Positions 1-5,613 of a stretch of DNA of 5,613 nucleotides are shown one piece after another. Positions within the stretch are counted from its first letter, which is position 1. The number at the start of each line of letters is the position of its first letter. Position numbers and translations under genes: made by a program. The stretch is from Sulfurovum sp. (GTDB lineage Bacteria; Campylobacterota; Campylobacteria; Campylobacterales; Sulfurovaceae). Where the stretch lies: the NCBI GenBank assembly GCA_030634925.1, contig DAOVZV010000099.1:1-5613 (forward strand). The letters are read 5' to 3'. The notes under the pieces are model-generated. The model was not told the DNA's origin. It did not search any database and saw nothing but the letters and a program-made list of their open reading frames with translations.

Positions 1-881
1 AAGTAAGAGAAGTCAATGATATAAAAAAAGGTGAACAGCTAAAGATAGGAAGACTACTCAAAGTACCTCAAAATACATATAATCCAAATCGAACTAAAAA
101 GAAAGATGTAATTGTAAAGAAAAAAACTACTCCCAAAAAAGTAAAAATAGCCAAATATACTATCAAAAGAGGAGATACACTATCATCTATTGCAAGAAAA
201 CATTATATATCTTTGGATAAATTAAAATCTCTAAATGGTCTCAAAAATAGCACTAAACTAAGACTAGGTAGAGTAATAAAAATACCAAGAACCAAAGCCA
301 ATGCTCCAAGACTTAGATTGGCAAAAGCCAAAAAGCTAAAATTGAAAAGAGCCAAGGAAAAAGCAAGAGCCAAAGCAAGAAACAAAATTAGAATAGCAAA
401 AGCCAAAGCTAGTAGAACTAAATCATCTAACAGAAACAAGAAAAAACGCAAAAAATATACTCTAGGTGATATATTCTTTAGTCATCTAAACAAATCTAGC
501 ACAAAAAAGTCAAATAGTATAATATCCCTAGCCAAAAAGAAATTGGGACGAAGATATGTATGGGGTGCAACAGGTGGCAAAAATACATTTGATTGTTCAG
601 GACTTACTACTTATGTATATAAGAAAAATGGTATCAAATTACCAAGAAGAGCTATAGCCCAATCAAAAGTAGGAAAAAGAGTAAGCAGAAACAATCTCAA
701 AAAGGGTGACTTGATATTCTTCGATACATCTCGTAGATTGAAAGGGTATGTAAATCATGTAGGTATATATATCGGTAACAACAAATTTATCCATGCTAGT
801 TCTGCCAAGAAAAAGGTAGTTATCACAAGTTTAAACAAACCATTTTATAGCCAAAGATTTAGAGGTGGAAGGAGGATGTAA
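1..881 (+). CDS. LysM-LysM-NlpC/P60 cell-wall endopeptidase, 5' end outside window
   Basis: The gene is open from the window's first complete codon (base 3) to TAA at 879-881, giving 292 visible residues. The true start lies upstream; the TTG at 213 sits inside a LysM domain and is not a start. Visible residues 1-22 are the tail of one LysM domain (ending LLKVP). Residues 52-95 are a complete LysM, with YTIKRGDTLSSIA at its start and GRVIKIP at its end. Residues 96-151 form a very Lys/Arg/Ala-rich linker. Residues about 173-292 are an NlpC/P60 domain: Cys198 in DCSG, His252 in NHVGIYIG and His264 in FIHAS form the expected Cys-His-His catalytic set. By family knowledge, LysM binds the glycan of peptidoglycan and NlpC/P60 cuts within the stem peptide, so the protein should be a periplasmic hydrolase for cell separation or wall growth. 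A signal peptide is expected upstream but is not visible. The domain call is firm; the biological role is inferred. Confidence 0.92.
   Translation, partial: VREVNDIKKGEQLKIGRLLKVPQNTYNPNRTKKKDVIVKKKTTPKKVKIAKYTIKRGDTLSSIARKHYISLDKLKSLNGLKNSTKLRLGRVIKIPRTKANAPRLRLAKAKKLKLKRAKEKARAKARNKIRIAKAKASRTKSSNRNKKKRKKYTLGDIFFSHLNKSSTKKSNSIISLAKKKLGRRYVWGATGGKNTFDCSGLTTYVYKKNGIKLPRRAIAQSKVGKRVSRNNLKKGDLIFFDTSRRLKGYVNHVGIYIGNNKFIHASSAKKKVVITSLNKPFYSQRFRGGRRM
288..455 (+). other. Polycationic low-complexity linker in the endopeptidase
   Basis: This stretch encodes visible residues 96-151 of the endopeptidase. By my count 28 of the 56 residues are Lys or Arg and only one is acidic; most of the rest are Ala and Leu. 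The pattern is an irregular alternation of Lys/Arg with Ala (AKAKA, ARAKAR), and the DNA shows drifting copies of an agccaaagc-like word. It joins the second LysM to the catalytic domain. A helical or extended spacer that clings to anionic envelope polymers is plausible, but that is inference. Confidence 0.7.
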
Positions 882-936
882 CTCCTCTACCAAATAATCA
901 AATTCTACTCTATAATTACTCCTAATACTTTTAATT

Positions 937-952
937 GTTATTGATTTATAAC
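937..952. promoter_or_regulatory. Inverted repeat GTTAT-N6-ATAAC, possible operator
   Basis: The 16 bases hold a perfect 5-base inverted repeat with a 6-base spacer. It overlaps the proposed -35 element of the reductase promoter, where a repressor would usually act. The repeat is short and the region is AT-rich, so chance is a real alternative. I do not recognise it as a known regulator's site. Confidence 0.25.
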
Positions 953-968
953 TCTTTTGTTATATAAT
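941..968 (+). promoter_or_regulatory. Probable sigma-70 promoter of the flavoprotein reductase gene
   Basis: TTGATT at 941-946 is followed after 16 bases by a perfect TATAAT at 963-968. Transcription would start near 975 and give a leader of about 23 bases before the ATG at 998. A second TATAAT at 974-979 would put the transcript start at about 986, leaving almost no room for the ribosome site, so the first is preferred. The 882-997 gap holds nothing else convincing. Confidence 0.5.
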
Positions 969-987
969 AAATATATAATCTTAAGAT

Positions 988-991
988 GGAG
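988..991 (+). promoter_or_regulatory. Ribosome binding site that fixes the reductase start
   Basis: GGAG at 988-991 stands 6 bases before the ATG at 998. The alternative in-frame ATG at 986 overlaps this site and has only AT-rich sequence before it, with no purine-rich match. The ATG at 998 is therefore the likely start. Confidence 0.8.
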
Positions 992-997
992 AGTATC

Positions 998-2371
998 ATG
1001 AAAAAAATCAAATGTGATGTATTAGTAATAGGTGGTGGACCAGCAGGTGGAGTAAGTGCCGTCACAGCAAAGACCAACTACCCAAACAAAGAGATATTGG
1101 TAGTAAGAGAATTTGAAATTCAATTAGTCCCTTGTGCTATTCCATATATATTTGGTGAGACTCTAGGGTGTAGTGAAAAAGATGTAGCCTCTTGTGGTAT
1201 GGCATCAGATATGGGCATATCAACACTCATAGGAGAGGTAGAAGATATAGATACAAAAGAGAAACTCGCATATATGAAAGATTGTCAAATATCGTTTGAC
1301 AAACTCATATTTGCTACAGGTTCAGAGCCTTTTGTACATAGCTCACTCCAACACTCATTGGAATTAGATGGTGTATTTACCGTACCCAAAAACAAAACCC
1401 TCATAGACAAACTCAAAGATTATTCAGACTCAAAAGAGAATATAGTAGTAGTAGGTAGTGGATTTATAGGTATAGAGATAGCAGTAGAGTTTGCCACCAA
1501 AAACAAAAATGTCACAGTAATAGGAGGAAGTAAACACATCCTCAAAAATGCCTTTGACTCAGATATAGGATTACAAGCAGAAGAGCTGATGCTAAAATAT
1601 GGAGTCAAATATATAGGAGATGATAGAGTTGTAGAGATAATAGACCAAAATAATGACAATATAGTCAATGCCGTCAAACTAAAAAGTGGCAATATAATAG
1701 ATGCTGATGTAGTGATATTAGCCACAGGATACAAACCAAATACCTCATTGGCACAAAAAGCAGGAATAGCATTAGCCCACTACAGAGGAATATGGGTAGA
1801 TGAGTATATGAGAACCCAAAACCACGATATATTTGCCGTAGGTGATTGTAGTGCAAGAAGAGACTTCATCACCAAAGAGTCATCCAAAGTAATGTTGGCA
1901 TCTACATCATCAGCAGAAGGACGAGTAGCAGGAAGCTCACTATATGGTATCAAATATCTCAAAGGCTTCAGTGGAACAATAGCCATATTCTCCACAATGA
2001 TAGGCAAAAGAGCATTCTCCTCAGCAGGACTAACACAAGAACAAGCCCAAAAAGCAAATATAGATGTAGTAGTAGGATACTTCCAAGGACTAAATCGTCA
2101 TCCAGCAACCATACCAAACGCACAAAAACAGCTAGTCAAATTAGTAGTAATGAGACACGGAGGACAGATTATCGGAGGTCAAGTAGTAGGAGGAGAAGAG
2201 ACAGGAGAGATGATAAACCTAATAGGTCTAATCATAGAGTCACACTTCGATGTATATAGAGTAATGTCAATGCAAATAGCCACCCAACCCATGCTAACCT
2301 CAGCCCCAACATCATATCCACTAATCATGGCATCAGTAATGGCAATAGATAAGATTGAGAAGCCTCAATAG
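998..2371 (+). CDS. FAD-dependent pyridine nucleotide-disulfide oxidoreductase, CoA-disulfide reductase/NADH oxidase type
   Basis: The protein has 457 residues counted from ATG 998. An N-terminal FAD-binding site is shown by VIGGGPAGG (residues 10-18). A single active-site Cys46 lies in LVPCAIPYIFG, the place held by the redox Cys of CoA-disulfide reductases, NADH oxidases and NADH-dependent persulfide reductases. The NAD(P)H-binding fold starts with VVVGSGFIGIE (G153, G155, G158). ATGYKPN and AVGDC (Asp283, second FAD contact) follow, and about 120 C-terminal residues match the family's dimerisation domain in length and position. There is no second Cys of a CxxxxC pair, so it is not a lipoamide or glutathione reductase, and there is no fused rhodanese domain. 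Reaction: NAD(P)H-driven reduction of a disulfide, persulfide, sulfur or O2 in the cytoplasm. Which of these cannot be decided from sequence. It appears monocistronic, with its own promoter and a terminator-like hairpin at its stop. Confidence 0.9.
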   Translation: MKKIKCDVLVIGGGPAGGVSAVTAKTNYPNKEILVVREFEIQLVPCAIPYIFGETLGCSEKDVASCGMASDMGISTLIGEVEDIDTKEKLAYMKDCQISFDKLIFATGSEPFVHSSLQHSLELDGVFTVPKNKTLIDKLKDYSDSKENIVVVGSGFIGIEIAVEFATKNKNVTVIGGSKHILKNAFDSDIGLQAEELMLKYGVKYIGDDRVVEIIDQNNDNIVNAVKLKSGNIIDADVVILATGYKPNTSLAQKAGIALAHYRGIWVDEYMRTQNHDIFAVGDCSARRDFITKESSKVMLASTSSAEGRVAGSSLYGIKYLKGFSGTIAIFSTMIGKRAFSSAGLTQEQAQKANIDVVVGYFQGLNRHPATIPNAQKQLVKLVVMRHGGQIIGGQVVGGEETGEMINLIGLIIESHFDVYRVMSMQIATQPMLTSAPTSYPLIMASVMAIDKIEKPQ

Positions 2372-2389
2372 AGTCTTCAGACTCTATTG
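2366..2389. terminator. Shared palindrome at the meeting point of two convergent genes
   Basis: CAATAGAGTC (2366-2375) and GACTCTATTG (2380-2389) are perfect reverse complements around the loop TTCA. The 10-base-pair stem contains the stop codons of both flanking genes. On the + strand a short TTGTTT begins within the stem's last bases and runs to 2392; on the - strand there is no T-run. It is therefore a plausible bidirectional terminator or RNA 3' end, but not a textbook intrinsic terminator. Confidence 0.6.
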
Positions 2390-4132
2390 TTTCACAGCTG
2401 TAGTATTAAAGACACCATTGGAGTCTCCTTGACTATCTGTACATCTATTTAATATATCTATTGATATAGTAGCTGTAGTACAGTTAGTTATTGTCCATAC
2501 CTCTTTTATCTCTTGATTACATCCTGTTTGTGTATTTGTTTCACTTCTTTCCATACTATCATCTGTTAGAGTATATATATATGGTGCTTTATTTGGGTCA
2601 AATGTTACAATATGTTGATTAGCACTTACAGTTGAGCTATTATCTGTCAATATCAAAGTATTATCAGGGACAGGGATTGATATTTCTGCTCCATTTATAG
2701 GATATGTTGTTACCTGAGTACCACCATCTACATTCCAAGTACCACTCATTGAACATGTTGTTGAAGTTGTCGGTGTAGGAGTTGAGATAGGTGTTACTTC
2801 ATAATCATAAAAATATAATGTTGAGCTATCATAATTTACTTCACTTCCTATAGTTACACCCTCTACATATTTCTTATATGCGATTTTGAGACTAGCAAAA
2901 TGATTTTGTAAATGATTGGTTCTAGCTACTACTGCATTATACATAACTCCATTTGTATCTTTGGTATTTAGTGATATTTGCTGACTCCAGTTGCCTGTAT
3001 CTGTTTTAGTAAAGACAATAGCTGACTTATCTTTTCTAGTGATTAATAGAGTGAGATTTCCTATACTATTACTAACTAGTTTAATATCATTTATTATCTC
3101 TCCTACTACTCCTGTATATATAATAGAACTCGTAATACTAGAGTATAATAATACCTCTGGTACACCACTACTATTGTCTTGTAGATAGACCATTTGAATC
3201 TTTTCATCACCATCTATAGTCATATCAAAGTGACCATTTCTAGCATTGGCTCTATTTGGACTATTTATCTCAATAGGTTCTTGCCAAATACCTGATATTT
3301 TATATGCATAGAGTAGTTTATCATTAACTCCTCCATCACTTTTATATCTCTGCATCAAAACAATAGTATCACCATTAGCTTTGATGTGTGCCTTGAAATA
3401 ACTATAAAAAGCCTTATCTACTATAGTATCATCATACTTAGCTATAATATTTGATGAACTCCAACTACCCAAAGAGGCTGTTCTTGTATATTCATGCGCT
3501 ACACCACCATAATTCCACCAACCTGCATAGTTGGTAAAAAGATGAAGATTATTATTACTATCAATAATCATATCTGCTACCTCTGCACCATCATTTGGAT
3601 GGCTATTAGTAGATTTATTGAATGTATCTATCTTCTCTATATTCCATATAGTATTTATATTATTAGCACAATATAGTTCATAGTTAAACTCATATCCATA
3701 ACTTACAGCCGTAGGATTTGCATAGTTATACTTAGTATGTACATTAAATCCTATAAATACTTTACCATTGTTATCTACAACTAAAGAAGCTCTTCTAATA
3801 TCTCCATCATAACCTGTATTGACTTTCTCTTTTTTCCAACTCTTTCCACTATCTGTAGATTTGGCATAATATAGTTCATAATCATCTACAAATGCTATAT
3901 GCAAACTATTGTCCGTATGCTCAAAAAAATTATTACCATTTTGTGTTACAAAATTTGTGAAATATCCACTCTTGTAAGGGTTTAATTGACTAATTATAGT
4001 ATCACCACTTGTAGCAGTAATAGTATTCGTATTTGTATTTGTATCTCCTGTATCACTACTAGTAGCCCCACACCCAACAAGTATAACTATCAAAGCTATA
4101 CTAACAAACATATTTTTTATTTTATAATACAT
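2384..4132 (-). CDS. Outer-surface lipoprotein with six-bladed Asp-box propeller and C-terminal Cys module
   Basis: The protein has 582 residues. A short basic N-terminus and hydrophobic stretch end in the lipobox LVGC, with Cys21 as lipidation site. A Thr/Asn-rich spacer follows (about 22-45). Residues about 77-444 show repeated propeller blades. One Asp box is canonical (STDSGKSW, 92-99) and one degenerate (TDTGNW, 377-382). Trp recurs at 99, 163, 224, 283 and 382, and between them are strands of the form hydrophobic-Asp-x-x-Gly/Asn-x-hydrophobic, for example VVDNNGKVFIGF, MIIDSNNNLHLFT and MTIDGDEKIQMVY. I count six blades. A Pro/Thr/Ser linker (447-459) leads to a module at 460-582 with Cys460, 538, 551 and 564, opening with CSMSGTW. 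Asp-box propellers occur in sialidases and many non-enzymes. I see no sialidase FRIP motif or obvious Arg triad, so a binding role is likelier than glycosidase activity. Partner and function are unknown. It reads toward the reductase and shares its hairpin. Confidence 0.85.
   Translation of the reverse strand: MYYKIKNMFVSIALIVILVGCGATSSDTGDTNTNTNTITATSGDTIISQLNPYKSGYFTNFVTQNGNNFFEHTDNSLHIAFVDDYELYYAKSTDSGKSWKKEKVNTGYDGDIRRASLVVDNNGKVFIGFNVHTKYNYANPTAVSYGYEFNYELYCANNINTIWNIEKIDTFNKSTNSHPNDGAEVADMIIDSNNNLHLFTNYAGWWNYGGVAHEYTRTASLGSWSSSNIIAKYDDTIVDKAFYSYFKAHIKANGDTIVLMQRYKSDGGVNDKLLYAYKISGIWQEPIEINSPNRANARNGHFDMTIDGDEKIQMVYLQDNSSGVPEVLLYSSITSSIIYTGVVGEIINDIKLVSNSIGNLTLLITRKDKSAIVFTKTDTGNWSQQISLNTKDTNGVMYNAVVARTNHLQNHFASLKIAYKKYVEGVTIGSEVNYDSSTLYFYDYEVTPISTPTPTTSTTCSMSGTWNVDGGTQVTTYPINGAEISIPVPDNTLILTDNSSTVSANQHIVTFDPNKAPYIYTLTDDSMERSETNTQTGCNQEIKEVWTITNCTTATISIDILNRCTDSQGDSNGVFNTTAVKQ
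4025..4042 (-). repeat. Three hexamer units just after the lipobox
   Basis: Three consecutive 6-base units (ATTCGT, ATTTGT, ATTTGT on the + strand) encode the Thr-Asn repeat TNTNTN at residues 31-36 of the lipoprotein. The unit length is a multiple of three, so gain or loss would change spacer length without breaking the frame. With only three imperfect copies this is a minor repeat. Confidence 0.5.
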
Positions 4133-4139
4133 ATTTTAT

Positions 4140-4145
4140 CTCCTT
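4140..4145 (-). promoter_or_regulatory. Strong ribosome binding site of the lipoprotein gene
   Basis: Read on the - strand, AAGGAG stands 7 bases before the ATG at 4132. This supports Met1 over the in-frame Met8, which would remove the basic N-terminus of the signal peptide. Confidence 0.8.
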
Positions 4146-4157
4146 GCGATAATATAT

Positions 4158-4163
4158 ATTATA
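4158..4163 (-). promoter_or_regulatory. Possible -10 element for the lipoprotein gene
   Basis: The - strand reads TATAAT here, 12 bases before the ribosome site. Transcription would start near 4151 with a very short leader. There is no -35 match at the usual distance, only AT-rich sequence, which is common for Campylobacterota housekeeping promoters. Read-through from bcp, which ends 52 bases upstream, is the alternative. Confidence 0.4.
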
Positions 4164-4184
4164 GTCTAATTTTATTTAAATCTA

Positions 4185-4652
4185 CTATTTGGATAACTCC
4201 TCCAATTTCTCTTTCACATCAAGCACATGACCTTTGACTCTTACTTTATCCCACGCATAAGCTACTTTTCCATCAGGTGATATTAGAAATGTGCTTCTTA
4301 CTACTCCTAGGTACTCTTTACCCATAAATTTCTTGGGTCTCCATACTCCAAATGCTTTGCACAAAGATTTATCTTCATCAGATAACAGAGTAATTTTCAA
4401 ATCTTTCTTTTCTATAAATTTCCTATGTTTGAGGGGACTATCTGGACTTACTCCTAATACAATTGTACTAAGAGTCGTAAAATTAGGTAAAGACTGAGTA
4501 AAATCACAAGCTTCTGTAGTACATCCTGGAGTATTGTCTTTAGGATAAAAATACAAAACTATCCATCTGCCTCTAATATCTCTAAAACATACCTCCTCTT
4601 CATCTTGATTGGCAACACAAAAATCTGGTACACTATCTCCTACTGCTAACAT
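4185..4652 (-). CDS. bcp: Thioredoxin-dependent thiol peroxidase, Bcp/PrxQ family
   Basis: The protein has 155 residues, the normal length for a Bcp/PrxQ peroxiredoxin. The signature YPKDNTPGCTTEACDF (36-51) contains the peroxidatic Cys44 and, five residues on, the resolving Cys49, the arrangement of two-Cys PrxQ enzymes that form an intramolecular disulfide. Arg119 in VVRSTFLISPDGK is the conserved active-site arginine. The N-terminal GDSVPDF is also typical. By family knowledge it reduces hydrogen peroxide and organic hydroperoxides in the cytoplasm using thioredoxin. Three extra cysteines (12, 22, 98) are not part of the core motif. On the - strand AAAGGA (4659-4664) lies 6 bases before the ATG. 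The gene starts 37 bases after the clpA stop in the same direction, so the two are probably co-transcribed. The gap has only a weak AT-rich dyad and a possible TATACT -10 (4677-4682). Confidence 0.95.
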   Translation of the reverse strand: MLAVGDSVPDFCVANQDEEEVCFRDIRGRWIVLYFYPKDNTPGCTTEACDFTQSLPNFTTLSTIVLGVSPDSPLKHRKFIEKKDLKITLLSDEDKSLCKAFGVWRPKKFMGKEYLGVVRSTFLISPDGKVAYAWDKVRVKGHVLDVKEKLEELSK

Positions 4653-4689
4653 ATATAATCCTTTAATTTTTGTGATAGTATATCAGATA

Positions 4690-5613
4690 TTATCCAAAAT
4701 CAAAAACCAACTCTCCTGCTCTCATTCCTACTTTGGCTACTCCACCTTTGGTGAGTTTGCCAAATAGTATCTCATCTGTGAGAGACTCTTTGATTTTGCT
4801 ATCTATTACTCTAGCTATATGTCTTGCTCCGTATTTTGGGTCATTACCCTCTTGGGCTATATACTCTTTGGCTTTTTTATTTAGAGATACTTTGATATCT
4901 TTTGGTTTTAGTAGTAGGTTGAGTTTGGCTATTTCTGTATCTACTATTGTGATGAGCGTCTCCAAAGATAGGGAGTTAAATGATATGATACCACTTAGAC
5001 GATTTCTAAACTCTGGAGAGAAGAATGACTCTATCGCCTTTTGGGTTTTGATGGATGTATCTTTGTTGAAGCCCATTACATTTGCTTCTTTTGTTCCTAT
5101 GTTTGATGTCATAATTAGTATTACATTTTTGAAATCACTTACTACTCCATTGTTGTCTGTGAGTTTCGCTCCATCCATCACTTGAAGTAGTATATTCATA
5201 ATATCAGGATGTGCTTTTTCTATCTCATCCAACAACAATACTGTATGAGGATGCTTTTTGATTATCTCTGTTAGCAATCCTCCTTGTTCGTATCCTACAT
5301 ATCCAGGGGGAGCTCCTACTAGACGGCTGATGGTATGTGCTTCCATATATTCACTCATATCTAGTCTCTCGAAATTGACTTGCATAGTCTGTGCTAATTG
5401 TGTAGCTAATGCTGTTTTACCAACACCAGTAGCACCTACAAATAGGAAACTTCCAATTGGTTTATCATCTCCATTGAGTCCTGCATAAGAGCATTTGATA
5501 GCAGAGGACAATGCCTTGATAGCTTCATCTTGTCCTATGATATGAGAAGATAAATCACTCTCTATTCTTTTGAGTTTGGCTGTATCATTTGTACTTACTA
5601 CAGTAGATGGTAG
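4690..5613 (-). CDS. clpA: ATP-dependent Clp protease ATP-binding subunit ClpA, C-terminal part
   Basis: The gene runs off the right edge; 307 residues up to the TAA at 4690-4692 are visible. They cover nearly all of the second AAA+ module. Visible motifs in order: HIIGQDEAI (24-32) opening the module; Walker A GATGVGKT (60-67); pore loop with GYVG (104-107), which grips the substrate; Walker B VLLLDE (125-130); sensor 1 in MTSN (Asn171); the ClpP-docking loop position with MGF (180-182); arginine finger Arg205 in FRNR; and sensor 2 GAR (262-264). By family knowledge ClpA hexamers unfold proteins and feed them to ClpP in the cytoplasm, often with the adaptor ClpS. The LPSTVVS start and the direct step into the module, with no long middle-domain coiled coil visible, fit ClpA better than ClpB. 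The downstream neighbour is bcp, not the aat gene found next to clpA in some relatives. An internal TTG at 5511 is not a start. Confidence 0.93.
   Translation of the reverse strand, partial: LPSTVVSTNDTAKLKRIESDLSSHIIGQDEAIKALSSAIKCSYAGLNGDDKPIGSFLFVGATGVGKTALATQLAQTMQVNFERLDMSEYMEAHTISRLVGAPPGYVGYEQGGLLTEIIKKHPHTVLLLDEIEKAHPDIMNILLQVMDGAKLTDNNGVVSDFKNVILIMTSNIGTKEANVMGFNKDTSIKTQKAIESFFSPEFRNRLSGIISFNSLSLETLITIVDTEIAKLNLLLKPKDIKVSLNKKAKEYIAQEGNDPKYGARHIARVIDSKIKESLTDEILFGKLTKGGVAKVGMRAGELVFDFG

Noticed and set aside
203..451. Antisense open frame of 82 codons, very Leu/Ala/Phe-rich and membrane-like
   Set aside because: It is the mirror of the Lys/Ala-rich linker codons (AAA/GCC become TTT/GGC), begins and ends within the endopeptidase gene, and has no ribosome site I can see. 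The hydrophobicity is a by-product of base composition.
860..889. Possible terminator after the endopeptidase gene (TAGAGG with CCTCTA, or AGGAG with CTCCT)
   Set aside because: The two pairings compete, the longer has an 18-base loop and the shorter only five pairs, and no T-run follows. Too weak to call.
2384..4132. Reading the lipoprotein as an active sialidase
   Set aside because: Asp boxes are structural and shared by many propellers. The FRIP motif and an obvious catalytic Arg/Tyr/Glu set are not visible.
4677..4682. TATACT on the - strand as a bcp promoter -10
   Set aside because: No matching -35 and an AT-rich setting where such hexamers are frequent. Co-transcription with clpA is the simpler reading.
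4674..4694. AT-rich dyad GATA-GT-ATATC / GATATTATC between clpA and bcp
   Set aside because: It has a two-base bulge, a one-base loop and almost only A-T pairs, with no T-run. Likely chance in AT-rich sequence.
4733..5185. 150-codon open frame on the + strand opposite clpA
   Set aside because: It lies wholly opposite well-conserved ClpA motifs, resembles no family I know, and is the expected shadow of the real reading frame.

Overview
The window is AT-rich bacterial DNA carrying five protein genes. I see no RNA gene, insertion sequence, CRISPR array or phage gene. The Gram-negative-type lipoprotein, the AT-rich promoters with a good -10 and poor -35, the small gaps, and the ClpA and Bcp sequences suggest a free-living member of the Campylobacterota (Sulfurimonas, Sulfurovum or Arcobacter-like). 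That placement is inference from overall character, not a database match.

Layout. Two genes point right. The first (1-881, cut by the window's left edge) is a cell-wall endopeptidase with a partial LysM domain, a complete LysM domain, a very basic linker and a C-terminal NlpC/P60 catalytic domain. After a 116-base gap with a plausible promoter and a small inverted repeat comes a flavoprotein disulfide reductase of the CoA-disulfide reductase/NADH oxidase family (998-2371). Three genes point left. From the right edge these are the C-terminal part of clpA (4690-5613, cut by the window), a Bcp/PrxQ thiol peroxidase 37 bases downstream (4185-4652), and a large outer-surface lipoprotein with a six-bladed Asp-box propeller and a Cys-containing C-terminal module (2384-4132).

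The reductase and lipoprotein genes converge, with only 12 bases between their stop codons. Both stops lie inside one perfect palindrome (2366-2389), so the two TAG codons base-pair with each other in the hairpin. This is the neatest structural feature of the window.

How the genes fit together. clpA and bcp are probably co-transcribed; one supplies protein unfolding for ClpP, the other peroxide removal. The reductase, with a single active-site Cys, also does thiol or oxygen/sulfur redox work but is a separate unit. The LysM endopeptidase and the lipoprotein act in the cell envelope. I find no evidence of a new multi-gene system. The least explained items are the lipoprotein, the polycationic linker of the endopeptidase, and the real substrate of the reductase.
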